A DNA stretch of 64,000 bases from Paenibacillus glycanilyticus (GCF_023715145.1 NZ_JAMBNP010000010.1:1-64000), one strand, 5' to 3'; shown: positions 25,293 through 35,123, counted from the stretch's first letter. Notes: generated by a model from the sequence alone, not told the origin. Program-made: numbers and translations.

Positions 25293-27476
25293 TTATTTGC
25301 CGGTCAAAGCCGGAACCGAACTCGGCGCTACGCGGTGATGCGTCGCTTGCTCGTAAGCATAACCAAGCTTGATCAGCTCGCCTTCCTCGTAAGGGCGGCC
25401 GAGCAGCTCGATGCCGACCGGCAGGCCGCTGGACACGTAACCGGCTGGTACACTGATCGCGGGGAAGCCGGAGAAGGGGCTCAGACGGTTGGCATTGCCG
25501 GAGCTTGAACCCGCAGGTCCCGTGGTCGAGAGATACAGGATCGCGTCAAGGTCGTTATTGGCCATCAGGCTGAGCAGCGACTGCTGGGTTAAGCGCGTCC
25601 GGAACAGCACGATGTCCTTGTATTCCTGGGTATCGAGCGACTCAACGGCATTCCGCGTGGTCAACGTGCTCTTCAGCGAGGACAGGAAATCGGTCCCCGA
25701 GTTAATGATGTCCGTCAACGAGTGATAGCGGACCACGGCCGGGTCGACCATCCGCGGATTGGACAGGTAATCGTTCAGATTGAATTTAAATTCATAGCCG
25801 CTGAGGCTTGGATATTTCATAATATCGGCGACGCTTGGGATATTGACGCCAATTACCGTTGCGCCTTGATCGCGCATATCTTGAGCGGCATTATTCAGAA
25901 GACCAAGCGTCTCCTGGTTGGTGCCAACAACGGTGCTGTCCAGAACGAGGCCGATACGCGCGCCTTTAAGTCCGTTCTTGTCCAGGAATTTGGTATAGCT
26001 GACCGGTTTCTTGCCGAAGCTGCCGGCGGTGACGATATCGTTAGGGTCATAGCCGCTGACCGCGTCGAGCAATACGGCGGCGTCGGCTACCGTTCTGGCC
26101 ATCGGTCCGCCAACGTCCTGCGACAATGCGAGAGGAATGATGCCGTCGCGGCTTGTCAGACCAATCGTTGGCCGTATGCCAACAACGCTGTTCCAGGAAG
26201 AAGGGATGCGGATCGATCCGCCCGTATCGGTGCCAAGACCGGCTACGGCGAAGTTGGAGGCAAGCGATGCGCCCGTGCCGCCGCTGGAGCCGCCGGGATT
26301 CTTCTTCAGATCATAAGGGTTCCACGTTTGGCCGCCAAGCGAGCTGTTCGTGTCCGTATTAATCGCGAATTCGCTCAGATTGGCTTTGGCCAAGATGATA
26401 GCCCCGGCATCCTTCAGTTTCTTGATCATGAAGGCGTCGCTGACCGTTTGATTGTCCTTCAGACAGGTACATCCGGCGCTTGTCGGCATGCCAAGGGTGT
26501 CATAGTTATCCTTGACGATAATCGGGATGCCGTGCATGAGACCGCGCGGTCCCTTCTCCTTGCGCTCGTCGTCCAGCGCCTTCGCGGTCGCCAGCGCATC
26601 CGGATTAATCGTGATGAGCGAGTTGATGTCATCGTCGTATTCGTTGATCCGGTCCAGGTACATCTGAACGAGCTGCTCGGAAGTCAGCTTGCCGGCAGCC
26701 ATGGCATTCTGAATGCTCATGATGTCGGTCTCCATCAGCTGGAACGGCTGGCCGTTGTCGTAGAGCACTTTTTTGCCCAGAGTGGCCAGGTCCTGCAGAT
26801 CAATCGTATTGTCCTTGTTGAAGTCACCGCTCGCGACCTTCGACCAATTCGGGTCATCCGAACGGATGCCGAAGTATTTGATCAGGATCGAGAGGTCGCC
26901 GACATCGATGACGCTGTTGGCGTTCAGATCGCCTTCGGCGGCATCGCTGATTTGGACGTCAAGCGATCCCTCCGGCGTCTGAACCGTGCTGCCGTCGTCG
27001 ATGCCAAGCTCTACGGTGCCGCTGATTCCGCTCAGATCGGTAGCCGCTTTGGCTTTGAAGGTCAAGGTGAGGATGGAGCCGACGGTCGTAAGGCTTCCCG
27101 TTGTATCCGTCGTTACGATGGTGACCTTGCCGGTCTCGGCGTTTACGCCGGCAACGCTGACTGCCGAGCTGGCGGCTTCAGCGGAAATGTAGTCAAACTG
27201 AGTCGGGTCATATTCGAAAATGAATTTTCCCGCGGTCGCATCGCCGGTCACGCCCGTAAGCGTTACCGTAACGTTGAAGTTGTCGCCGACCGAAGTGAGC
27301 GCAGGACCGGAGAGCTGAACCAGCGCCTTCGGGTCTTGAGCTTGAGGCTGCTCCAAGGCGGTAGGCGTGCTCGAAGCGCTAGCGTATGCGCCGGTGGTGT
27401 TCAGGAATGGGGTAGAGTAGACAAGCATGCTGCCCAGCAGCAGAAGACTAGTGAATTTAACAATCGGTTTAATCAT
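25293..27476 (-). CDS. Secreted amidase with cohesin and dockerin domains
   Basis: A 727-residue exported protein starting at ATG 27476 (GGAGG eight bases upstream). Order: signal peptide (about 1-33), cohesin-type domain (about 52-180), dockerin with two F-hand repeats (GDLNANSVIDVGDLSILIKY and GDFNKDNTIDLQDLATLGKK, about 182-240), then an amidase-signature domain (about 250-727). The catalytic Lys322 (IPIIVKDNYD), Ser397/398 in GGSSGGTGAS and nucleophile Ser421 in TDTGGSIRIP are all present, so it should be active. The substrate may be a peptide amide or another amide. Having both a cohesin and a dockerin, it could link to itself or to the neighbouring cohesin-SLH protein. Confidence 0.88.
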   Translation of the reverse strand: MIKPIVKFTSLLLLGSMLVYSTPFLNTTGAYASASSTPTALEQPQAQDPKALVQLSGPALTSVGDNFNVTVTLTGVTGDATAGKFIFEYDPTQFDYISAEAASSAVSVAGVNAETGKVTIVTTDTTGSLTTVGSILTLTFKAKAATDLSGISGTVELGIDDGSTVQTPEGSLDVQISDAAEGDLNANSVIDVGDLSILIKYFGIRSDDPNWSKVASGDFNKDNTIDLQDLATLGKKVLYDNGQPFQLMETDIMSIQNAMAAGKLTSEQLVQMYLDRINEYDDDINSLITINPDALATAKALDDERKEKGPRGLMHGIPIIVKDNYDTLGMPTSAGCTCLKDNQTVSDAFMIKKLKDAGAIILAKANLSEFAINTDTNSSLGGQTWNPYDLKKNPGGSSGGTGASLASNFAVAGLGTDTGGSIRIPSSWNSVVGIRPTIGLTSRDGIIPLALSQDVGGPMARTVADAAVLLDAVSGYDPNDIVTAGSFGKKPVSYTKFLDKNGLKGARIGLVLDSTVVGTNQETLGLLNNAAQDMRDQGATVIGVNIPSVADIMKYPSLSGYEFKFNLNDYLSNPRMVDPAVVRYHSLTDIINSGTDFLSSLKSTLTTRNAVESLDTQEYKDIVLFRTRLTQQSLLSLMANNDLDAILYLSTTGPAGSSSGNANRLSPFSGFPAISVPAGYVSSGLPVGIELLGRPYEEGELIKLGYAYEQATHHRVAPSSVPALTGK

Positions 27477-27913
27477 GGCGTCCTCCTCGGGTTGGTATAA
27501 GCTAATTTCCAATGTCAAATATAATTACTTGAGAAGCGAAAATACCAAAAGATGTCCCGTTATATCTAACATGCGTGTTACATATAGTACGCCTCCCCTT
27601 GAATCTCTCTATGAGTCTATCGATTATGTTAGTTAAGTTAGCAAAGCAAATCAAACGAGAAGGATGCCTAATAAACCGCTTAAATGCGATGTTATCTCGT
27701 TTTTTATCGATTGTTTAGTACTAAATCTCTTTAGTGGAGCGTAGTGTTAAAGAAATTGTCGAAATGTAATATTTTATGACATTATAATTCCAAAGAGCTA
27801 GATTTTAATAGGAGTGAGAGGTGGGCAGATGAAAGACGCATGAAGAACGGCAGCCATCGGCGGGGAGGCCCAGGCTGCCGGGGAGGGGGTTCGTCTATAG
27901 AAAGGGCTGCATG
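27477..27913. other. Intergenic region without a gene
   Basis: A 437-bp AT-rich stretch upstream of the amidase gene; its promoter must lie here but no convincing -35/-10 pair was found. AAACGAGA (27653-27660) and TCTCGTTT (27695-27702), followed by a T-run, form a weak plus-strand terminator. CGGCAGCC/GGCTGCCG (27849-27856, 27873-27880) is a hairpin that could end the DinB-like gene on the minus strand. Confidence 0.4.
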
Positions 27914-28459
27914 CTAGACATGTACATCCTCTAAAAAAAGCTTCAACCGTTCCAGCTGCAAGAAATGATGACGGTAGTGCATCTCGATCAGCAAAAACCA
28001 CTCGGCAGCGTTTAAAGCTCCAAAATTGGGATGGGGGACAGTATTCTCTCGAGGCGCCTGAATTAATGCCGGTTCCGTAAGCTTCATTCTTTCCGCTACT
28101 TCTCGCAGTCCTTCAATTAGCTGCTCCTTATTGTCCGGCTGCTCAGGCGTGTAGTGGGGAGAAGCCGGGACCCGAATCCGAATGGGCGGGAAGCTTCCGA
28201 GCTCGAAGGCAGCCTTGCCGTTCTCCGATTTAACGCCCGTGCCTACCAATACCGCTTCGCTTCCCGCCATGCATTGATCAACGTTGCGAAGATGCAGGTT
28301 GTTGGCGGACCGGATTAAATGGACAACCATTTGCCCAATCGACCATTCTTCCTCGCTTGGCTTGGCAAGCAATTGCTCCATGCTGAATGGGGTTAATTCA
28401 TCTATATACCGTTCAACCGACTTTTCGAATGCCCGCAAGGCTTCCGTTGTGCTTCTCAT
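27914..28459 (-). CDS. DinB-family protein
   Basis: A 181-residue protein with the DinB/YfiT four-helix layout. The conserved region EEWSIGQMVVHLIRSANNL carries the first metal-ligand His, and the C-terminal FLLIEMHYRHHFLQLERLK region carries the others (His-x-x-His). Members are metal-dependent thiol transferases (bacillithiol or similar) or have unknown roles. ATG 28459 gives MRSTTEALRAF; earlier GTG and TTG codons at 28471 and 28465 are possible starts, since GAGGAG is better spaced for TTG. It is 66 bases downstream of the WYL regulator and may be its partner. Confidence 0.82.
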   Translation of the reverse strand: MRSTTEALRAFEKSVERYIDELTPFSMEQLLAKPSEEEWSIGQMVVHLIRSANNLHLRNVDQCMAGSEAVLVGTGVKSENGKAAFELGSFPPIRIRVPASPHYTPEQPDNKEQLIEGLREVAERMKLTEPALIQAPRENTVPHPNFGALNAAEWFLLIEMHYRHHFLQLERLKLFLEDVHV

Positions 28460-28525
28460 TTTCAATAACACTCCTCTATATTCGGGATAATCCCAATATA
28501 AAAGAACGCTACTGACAACAGTATG

Positions 28526-29473
28526 TCAGTAGCGTTTGAACATTTTTTCGGCTTCCTCCCGAACGCGGCAGCGTAAAGACTCCGGCTCCATAACTTCAAC
28601 GTCTCCGCCCCAGCTAAGGATAAGATGAAGGATCTCTTCCGGTGCCCGAACGCGCAGGTGTACCCAGAGATCTCCCTCGCGCTCCTCGGCGGATTCCATA
28701 TAGAAGCTGCCGGTCTCGGCGATTTTGTCGGCAATCTCGGGGTTGGCCCGAATCCAGATATGCTCATTGCGGTCATCCTGCGGACGGTAACGGCTCAGGT
28801 TGAACCCATGCGGCATGGCAAACGGCGCGTCGAGCACGACAAGCTCCGTCATTCGCGATAACCGGAAATGGCGGATATCCTGGCGCAGCCCGCAATGCCC
28901 GATCAGCATCCAATTGCCCTGAGCAAAGACCAATCCGTAAGGGGCTACCTCGCGGATACTCTTCCGGTTGCCGTCCGCTTCCGGCGTTTTTTTCTTATAG
29001 GAGAAGCTTATTTTGCGACGCTCCAGGATGGCGCGCCGCACTTGTTCGAGCGTGTCTTTTTCCTTCATGCCGGTTCTGAGCTCTCCGGCGTTCAGGAGCC
29101 GCATCGTTTCCCGGACGCGTATCGATTCGCCTCGTACAGTCTCCGGCAGGATAGCTTCGATCTTGCTCTTCGCGGCCTTCGCCGCTCTTCCGTAATCGCC
29201 ATCGAGCCGCTGCTCGATAAAGTCCGCGCCAAGCAGCAGGGCTACCGCTTCTTCGGCCGAAAATCCGATGGGCGGCAGAAAATAGCCTTCCATCAAGGAG
29301 TAGCCATGACCGGGAGCGCCAAAGATGGGAATGCCCATCTCGCTCAAGGCTTGGATGTCCCGATAGATGGTCCGCACGCTTGTCTCGAACAAGGCGGCCA
29401 AATCCTCCGCTCGCACGACCTTGCTCCGCTGCAGCTCAAGCATGATGGCAAGCTGCCGATCGGTTTTGTTCAT
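28526..29473 (-). CDS. HTH and WYL-domain transcriptional regulator (YafY type)
   Basis: A 315-residue regulator. The N-terminal HTH_11 domain (residues 5-60: RQLAIMLELQ, LAALFETSVRTIYRDIQAL) is followed by a WYL domain (about 140-220; APYGLVFAQGNWMLIGHC is the WYL core, with FRLSRM) and a WCX C-terminal extension. Such proteins sense small ligands or nucleic acids and regulate neighbouring genes. The ATG at 29473 is supported by GGAGGAAG. The DinB gene downstream and the small gene upstream are on the same strand and close, so they may form one unit. Confidence 0.88.
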   Translation of the reverse strand: MNKTDRQLAIMLELQRSKVVRAEDLAALFETSVRTIYRDIQALSEMGIPIFGAPGHGYSLMEGYFLPPIGFSAEEAVALLLGADFIEQRLDGDYGRAAKAAKSKIEAILPETVRGESIRVRETMRLLNAGELRTGMKEKDTLEQVRRAILERRKISFSYKKKTPEADGNRKSIREVAPYGLVFAQGNWMLIGHCGLRQDIRHFRLSRMTELVVLDAPFAMPHGFNLSRYRPQDDRNEHIWIRANPEIADKIAETGSFYMESAEEREGDLWVHLRVRAPEEILHLILSWGGDVEVMEPESLRCRVREEAEKMFKRY

Positions 29474-29492
29474 TTTTGCTTCCTCCGGTACA

Positions 29493-29936
29493 CTATTGAA
29501 TTCCCGCAACGCCAAAGGTGCTGTTTATTACTCTTTTATAATGATCCCACTCAAAGTAAAAAGGGCCGATATCAATCTTCTTCATGGCAGGCTCAAGGAG
29601 GAAATCCTTCCAGGTGACCACCTTGTTTTCTCTATCCACTTTTACGGATATGTACCCGCACTCTTCATCGCCACACCACGAGCATACCATAAGGGGATAC
29701 CTGTACCACATGGTTTCATGCGGCTTGCGAAGCAGGAAATAATCAATCATTTCACTCTGACATTCCTGACTCATCCAGCCGAGGGAAGGGACCTTATCAT
29801 AGATTTTCAGCATCTGATAAAGCGATCTTCCGTCGATAAGGAGATCCGCAAATCGAGTATTCTTTTCCCCTTCAGCAATTGGCCCGAAATCTGCGCGGCT
29901 TGCTGGCTTCATCTCTAAGTTATTGATTGTTTTCAT
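29493..29936 (-). CDS. Conserved hypothetical protein with CxxCGDEEC motif
   Basis: A 147-residue soluble protein without signal peptide. A central segment DGRSLYQMLKIYDKVPSLGW is followed by YRYPLMVCSWCGDEECGYIS, in which three cysteines (C-x2-C-x4-C) could bind metal, and a C-terminal beta part (VKVDRENKVVTWKDFLLE). I have seen similar Bacillus and Paenibacillus hypotheticals but know no function. It lies 19 bases upstream of the WYL-regulator gene on the same strand. Confidence 0.75.
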   Translation of the reverse strand: MKTINNLEMKPASRADFGPIAEGEKNTRFADLLIDGRSLYQMLKIYDKVPSLGWMSQECQSEMIDYFLLRKPHETMWYRYPLMVCSWCGDEECGYISVKVDRENKVVTWKDFLLEPAMKKIDIGPFYFEWDHYKRVINSTFGVAGIQ

Positions 29937-30085
29937 CGCAGCTCCTTGGCGGTGTATCTCCTATTTCCTCTAATTTTAATAGATGCGGGTCATCATCCTC
30001 AACAAAAAAGCGGGGCAGGAGCTGCAATTGCTTGAGAGGTTGCCTTGAACGCCAATATGAAGAACTAGTGAGCAATGACGGGAGG

Positions 30086-30277
30086 CTACGTTGGAGTTAG
30101 TCCAGTAAATGGGCGGGCAAACGTACAGAAGGCTCAGCCACGTTGGATTTTATCCAATGGAATGAGTGGTGATGAGCTAGTTTGAGACTAGAATGATGAG
30201 GGCCGCTGTATGAAATCCAACGTAGGTTAAGAAGCTCGCGGGAATGAGGCGTTTATGCTGGACAGAATCCAACGTAG
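30086..30277. repeat. Fixed-geometry inverted repeat element, copy C
   Basis: Forward units TACGTTGGAG at 30087-30096 and CACGTTGGAT at 30139-30148, inverted ATCCAACGTA at 30215-30224 and 30267-30276. Distances are 52, 85 and 52 bp. It fills most of the 426-bp gap between two minus-strand genes (29937-30362). The rest of that gap shows no gene, promoter or terminator I can support. Confidence 0.85.
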
Positions 30278-30362
30278 GCAATGAGAGAGCTATGATGAGC
30301 ATGAAGCAGCAACAGCCTCAGGCTTATAAACGTCCAAGCTGATATGGCTTAGGTTCGCATAG

Positions 30363-30623
30363 CTAGACCTCGTTATCTTTGTCATTCTGCTGCTCCCTTT
30401 TCAGTTGCCTATAACGGATAACCCCAGCGGGCAAATTCAAAGCTCCCATCAAGAAGCAGCTTATATAGGGCACTAATTTAGGAAACGTAAAGTAATCGGG
30501 TTGGCCATTGCCAACGGGTCCTATTTTCGGCTGATGCATATCCCAATACATAAACAGCAAGAAGATCACCGGCATGATAAGGCATAGAATGCTTACCGTG
30601 ATCTGTATGATGGACCTAGTCAT
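30363..30623 (-). CDS. Small membrane protein, unknown
   Basis: An 86-residue protein with two membrane segments (RSIIQITVSILCLIMPVIFL and about 45-65, KLVPYISCFLMGALNLPAGV) and a charged C-terminal tail. AGGAGG lies nine bases before the ATG at 30623, which supports translation and this start. No family recognised. It stands alone, divergent from the importer operon that starts at 30883. Confidence 0.65.
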   Translation of the reverse strand: MTRSIIQITVSILCLIMPVIFLLFMYWDMHQPKIGPVGNGQPDYFTFPKLVPYISCFLMGALNLPAGVIRYRQLKREQQNDKDNEV

Positions 30624-30882
30624 GAATAGTTGCCTCCTGCGCATCGGATTCGTTCATCTGTATATTATTCGTCCCCATAGAAAAGTTTCCTTTTTATGTA
30701 AAGTGAACTCTCTCTGCCTCAAAATGAAGAAAAACTTTCATAACGTGAAAAATAATAGTTTTTTACTAAAAATCCACATGAGGATAACATGACTCTTACA
30801 ATTCGGATCTATGATCTAACTCGAGAGACAAACAAAGATGAGGACTTGGAGAGAGCCCATCTATTAGGAGGAAATTATCCTT

Positions 30883-32103
30883 ATGTTCATTTCGAAGAAA
30901 AAGCCAGCTCTGGTGATGATGACACTGGTGTCGGCAATGGCCATTATGTCCGCATGCGGAGACAACAAGAGCTCGAATACACTCTCGAACGCCGTACCAT
31001 CCAACACGGAAGCAAGCTCCAATGCAAACGCATCGGCGCCAGCCGCAGAACAATCTACTGCTCCGGCAGCAGAGTCGGTTGACGAGCTGTACGCGAAAGC
31101 GAAGGAGGAAGGCAAAGTCGTTGTCTACTCGACCTCCGGCCGCGCGAACGATGCAGCGGAGACTTTCATGAAGCAATATCCCGGAATTAAGGTGGAAGTG
31201 AGTAAGGTTAAATCCGACGAGATGATGGATAAAGTGACGAAGGAGCAGGACGCGGGCCAGTTCAACCCGGATGTCATTATTACGAAGGAAGTCAGCGGAG
31301 CGGTGGAGGAAGAGATGGTCATGCAGGGCCGTTACCTCAAATACCTCCCGGAGGATATCGCGCCGATGGTCGACGAGCCTTACCGCACGCAGGCGGAAGC
31401 TTATGCGAACTACGTGGAGTTCAGGACTCTTTTCTATAACAAATCTACATATGCCGAGGCGCCCGTGACGAACTGGTGGGATCTGACGACTCCGGAGTTC
31501 AAAGGCAAGGTATACACGGCTGATCCGCTCAGCTCCCCGGCGTTCATGGACCTGTTCACGACGATGGTCATCAACAGCGACGACATGGCGGCGGCTTACA
31601 AGGAGAAGTTCGGCGAAGAAATTAAACTGAACGGGACGGAAAATGCCGGCTACGAGTTCATCCAGGAGCTGTTCGATAACGGTCTGATCGTGCTGAAGGG
31701 CAGTGACGACGTGCTGGATGCCATCGGCAAAACAAAAAGCGACGCCCTTGGCCTTGCCGTATCGGGCGACGTATCGAAGAACGAAGAGAACGGCTGGACG
31801 ATCGCGCCGATCTACGATATCAAACCAAAGACGTCCGTTCCGGATTCCGGTTACTTCTTCATCGCGAACAAAGCGCCTCATGAGGCTGCGGCGAAGCTGT
31901 TCCTCCGCTGGATGATGGGCGAGAAGGACGGCACGGGCGAAGGCCTTGCTCCGTTCAACGAAGTAGGCTCGTGGGTACCGCGTTCGGACGTGAAGACGAA
32001 GAACGATATTTCCTTTGAGGAGCTGAACCTGTGGCTGTTCGACGGCGACAAGCTGTACAACACGGCTCCGAAGGTGCGCGATTTCTGGATTAAACAAAAA
32101 TAA
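30883..32103 (+). CDS. ABC transporter binding lipoprotein, Fe/phosphonate/sugar-phosphate class
   Basis: A 406-residue lipoprotein with lipobox IMSAC (Cys25) and a Ser/Ala-rich linker to about residue 65. The mature part has the family 1/SBP_bac_11-like layout of iron(III) and 2-aminoethylphosphonate binding proteins (DELYAKAKEEGKVVVYSTSG start). It lacks the paired tyrosines typical of true ferric-binding proteins as far as I can see, which favours an anionic organic ligand. AGGAGGA is ten bases before the ATG. It heads a five-gene operon with permease, ATPase, PHP hydrolase and RpiR regulator. Confidence 0.88.
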   Translation: MFISKKKPALVMMTLVSAMAIMSACGDNKSSNTLSNAVPSNTEASSNANASAPAAEQSTAPAAESVDELYAKAKEEGKVVVYSTSGRANDAAETFMKQYPGIKVEVSKVKSDEMMDKVTKEQDAGQFNPDVIITKEVSGAVEEEMVMQGRYLKYLPEDIAPMVDEPYRTQAEAYANYVEFRTLFYNKSTYAEAPVTNWWDLTTPEFKGKVYTADPLSSPAFMDLFTTMVINSDDMAAAYKEKFGEEIKLNGTENAGYEFIQELFDNGLIVLKGSDDVLDAIGKTKSDALGLAVSGDVSKNEENGWTIAPIYDIKPKTSVPDSGYFFIANKAPHEAAAKLFLRWMMGEKDGTGEGLAPFNEVGSWVPRSDVKTKNDISFEELNLWLFDGDKLYNTAPKVRDFWIKQK

Positions 32104-32121
32104 AGCAAGGTGGAGAGAGAA

Positions 32122-33948
32122 TTGGCGAACAAACCGGCGGTGACCGTGAAGCGGCCGCGGCTCCATAACCAGACCTTGAACTGGCTGACGAATCCCGTTC
32201 ATCTGATCGGGCTTGCAGCCCTTCTCTTTTTGGCCTACACGATTGTATGGCCCGTTCTGAAGATTCTATACACAACCTTCCTATGGAGACAGCAGGACGT
32301 AAGGCTGACGGGAGAGGCGGATCCGGGGCATTTCACGCTGTATCACTGGACCCGGGTGCTGGCGAGCGACATGAGCATGAGCCTGTTCTACAAGCCTATT
32401 CTGAATTCGCTTGGCGTTGGCTTCGCCGTGTCGGCCTTGTCCATGCTGCTCGGCTGCGGGCTGGCGTGGCTCGTCGTGCGGACGAATATCCCCTGGAAGA
32501 AGACGATCTCCTTCCTGGCCGTTATTCCGTACCTGCTGCCCTCCTGGATCCTGTCGCAAGCTTGGCTGACCTTCTTCAAAAATGGCAAAATCGGAGGGAC
32601 GCCCGGCATTATGCAGGCTTTGCTCCATGTATCGCCGCCCGACTGGCTGTCTTACGGCTTCGTGCCGATCGTCTTCTCCCTGTCGATTCACGACAGCGTG
32701 TTCTTCTTCCTGATCGTTGGGGCGGCGTTAAGCTCCATGAACAGTCAGCTGGAGGAAGCGGCAAGCGTGTCGGGCGCCAAAAGGCTGACCGTGCTGCGGC
32801 GGATCGTCTTCCCGCTGGTGCTGCCGTCGATCTTGTCCGGCTTTATCCTAATCTTCACCAAAGCCATCAGCTCCTACGGGGTTCCGGCATTGCTCGGTAC
32901 GCCCGTGAACTTCTATATGATCTCAACGATGCTGTACTCCAGCATGCGATCCCGCCTGACGACCGAAGCGAACGTGCTTAGCCTGACGCTTATGATCATC
33001 TCGATGGTGACGATTTATCTGAACCAGCGGGTGGTTGGGCGGCGTCGCAGCTTCGTAACGGTGACGGGCAAGGACAGCGCAAGAACGTTAACCTCCCTTG
33101 GACGCTGGAGATATCCGGCGGCGGGCATGGCAACGGCGGGGATGATTATCATCTCCGTGGTGCCTCTGCTGGTGCTGCTGCTCCAGTCGTTCATGCTGAA
33201 GGAAGGCGAGTATTCGCTGAGCAACTTGACGATGCATTACTGGTGGGGCGGCTCGGATCCGGACATTAACACCGGCGAGAAGGGCGTCTTCCAAAATCCT
33301 ATTTTCATGCTGGCCCTGAAAAACTCGCTCTACATCGCGGGCGTTTCCTCCGTCATCGCCGCTGTCATCGGTCTTATCTTGGGCTATGTGGTAGCGCGGG
33401 GCAGACAATCCTGGCTGGGGCGTGCGGTGGATCAAGTATCCTTCCTGCCGTATCTCATTCCCGGCATCTCGCTTGCCGCGATCTATATCTCGATGTTCGC
33501 AAAGCCAACCTTCATTATCCCGGCCTTGTACGGGACGATTACGCTGCTCATTCTGATCACCGTCGTTAAGGAGCTGCCGTTCACCGTAAAAGCGGGCAGC
33601 GCCTCCATGATGCAGATCGGACGGGAGCTGGAGGAAGCGGCTCAGATCAGCGGAGCTCCCTGGTTCACGCGGTTCCGAAGGATTTTGCTGCCGCTTAATC
33701 GCAAGAGCTTAATGTCGGCTTTCCTGCTCGTATTCATCGGGGCTATGAAAGAGATGGAGCTTATCATCCTGCTTATCACCCCTCGGACGGAGACGCTGAC
33801 GACCATTACGTTCTATTATGCCGAGAAGGGCTATGAGCAGCTGATGAACGTCATTCTGATGATCATTATCGCGATCGTGATGACGGTATATTTCCTTGCG
33901 GTGAAGTTCGGCAAAGCCGACCTGACGCAGGGGATAGGAGGACAATAA
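32122..33948 (+). CDS. ABC transporter permease, fused two-domain iron/phosphonate type
   Basis: A 608-residue permease with about twelve membrane segments, formed by two homologous halves. EAA loops are EEAASVSGAKRLTVLRRIVF (first half) and EEAAQISGAPWFTRFRRILL (second half). This double-length form is typical of SfuB/AfuB/FbpB-type systems, so one polypeptide supplies both membrane domains. A TTG at 32122, six bases after a GGAG, is preferred; a GTG at 32110 in the same frame is the alternative. It follows the binding protein by fewer than 20 bases. Confidence 0.88.
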   Translation: MANKPAVTVKRPRLHNQTLNWLTNPVHLIGLAALLFLAYTIVWPVLKILYTTFLWRQQDVRLTGEADPGHFTLYHWTRVLASDMSMSLFYKPILNSLGVGFAVSALSMLLGCGLAWLVVRTNIPWKKTISFLAVIPYLLPSWILSQAWLTFFKNGKIGGTPGIMQALLHVSPPDWLSYGFVPIVFSLSIHDSVFFFLIVGAALSSMNSQLEEAASVSGAKRLTVLRRIVFPLVLPSILSGFILIFTKAISSYGVPALLGTPVNFYMISTMLYSSMRSRLTTEANVLSLTLMIISMVTIYLNQRVVGRRRSFVTVTGKDSARTLTSLGRWRYPAAGMATAGMIIISVVPLLVLLLQSFMLKEGEYSLSNLTMHYWWGGSDPDINTGEKGVFQNPIFMLALKNSLYIAGVSSVIAAVIGLILGYVVARGRQSWLGRAVDQVSFLPYLIPGISLAAIYISMFAKPTFIIPALYGTITLLILITVVKELPFTVKAGSASMMQIGRELEEAAQISGAPWFTRFRRILLPLNRKSLMSAFLLVFIGAMKEMELIILLITPRTETLTTITFYYAEKGYEQLMNVILMIIIAIVMTVYFLAVKFGKADLTQGIGGQ

Positions 33949-33950
33949 AC

Positions 33951-35123
33951 ATGCATGCAATTAAGCTGCAGGGCATCCGCGTATCGCTGGATGGGAAGCA
34001 GGTTCTTAACGATATTAATCTCACCATTAAACAGGGAGATTTCATGACCTTCCTCGGGCCGTCCGGCTGCGGCAAAACAACGCTGCTCCGCACCATCGCC
34101 GGACTCCAGCAGGCGGAAGCCGGTACGATCACGATCAGCGGACGCGAAGTGGCGAACGGGGAGACGTCGTTCCATATGGAGCCGTCGAAGCGGAGGCTAA
34201 GCCTTGTTTTCCAAAGCTATGCCTTATGGCCGCATATGACCGTATTCGATAATGTCGCCTTTGGCCTGCAGGTACGCAAGCTGGGGAAGGCGGAGATCAG
34301 GGAGAAGGTTGGAGCGGCCTTAGATAAAATGCGCATCGCCGAGCTGGCCGCCCGTTACCCAAGCGAGCTGTCCGGCGGCCAGCAGCAGCGCGTCGCCATC
34401 GCCCGGGCGATTGTCACCGAACCGGATATTTTGCTGCTGGATGAACCGCTGTCGAATCTCGATGCCAAGCTGCGCGTCGAGATGCGCGCCGAGTTGAAGC
34501 GGCTCCATCAGGAGCTGAACACGACGGTCATCTACGTAACCCATGACCAGCATGAAGCGATGACGCTGTCGACGCAGGTTGCTGTCTTCTTCGGAGGGCA
34601 GATCGTGCAGCTAGATAAGCCGCGTCAGCTCTACAAGCATCCGCAGACGCTGCAGGTATCCGAATTTATCGGCAATACAGGGATGCAGATGAACCGGCTC
34701 GATGCTATCGTTCGTACAGATGATGAGGGGCTTGCATGGCTGGACACGCCGGTTGCGCTGTTGCCGCTAACCGCGGGTGAAGGGCTGAAGGATGGGCTGG
34801 AGGTTGTGCTTACCGTTAGACCGGAGGATATCCGGCTGCATGAGAGCAAGCGGCCGGGCAGCGTGGCCGTCAGCGTTACGGCTGTGTTCCCAAGTGGTGC
34901 CGAGACCTATGTCCAGCTGGATGCGGGAGGGCATCAGCTGATGGCCCGCGTCATCGGGGAATCCGAATACGAGCCGGGAACAACCTTGTTCGCCGTGCTG
35001 CGCGAGGATCAGATGAATGCTTATGACAAGAACACAGGTATCCGTATGGAATTGAAATATGCAAGACACAACAATGAACCGGGGGAATCCGCACATGAAG
35101 ATCGACTTTCATATTCACGTTAA
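33951..35123 (+). CDS. ABC transporter ATPase, iron/phosphonate/spermidine class
   Basis: A 390-residue ATPase: Walker A GPSGCGKTTLLRT, Q-loop VFQSYALWPHMTV, signature LSGGQQQRVAIARAI, Walker B ILLLDEPLSNLD, switch YVTHDQHEAM. A C-terminal TOBE-type domain (about 290-380; LTVRPEDIRLHE) may take part in regulation. AGGAGG precedes the ATG. The 3' end overlaps the PHP gene by 29 bases. Confidence 0.9.
   Translation: MHAIKLQGIRVSLDGKQVLNDINLTIKQGDFMTFLGPSGCGKTTLLRTIAGLQQAEAGTITISGREVANGETSFHMEPSKRRLSLVFQSYALWPHMTVFDNVAFGLQVRKLGKAEIREKVGAALDKMRIAELAARYPSELSGGQQQRVAIARAIVTEPDILLLDEPLSNLDAKLRVEMRAELKRLHQELNTTVIYVTHDQHEAMTLSTQVAVFFGGQIVQLDKPRQLYKHPQTLQVSEFIGNTGMQMNRLDAIVRTDDEGLAWLDTPVALLPLTAGEGLKDGLEVVLTVRPEDIRLHESKRPGSVAVSVTAVFPSGAETYVQLDAGGHQLMARVIGESEYEPGTTLFAVLREDQMNAYDKNTGIRMELKYARHNNEPGESAHEDRLSYSR

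Noticed and set aside
25722..27500. A 592-codon plus-strand open frame
   Set aside because: It is antisense to the amidase gene, which has a complete catalytic triad and dockerin. The frame is a by-product of GC-rich codon use.
30796..32202. A 468-codon minus-strand open frame
   Set aside because: It is antisense to the binding lipoprotein at 30883-32103, and its translation looks like arginine/histidine-rich shadow sequence.
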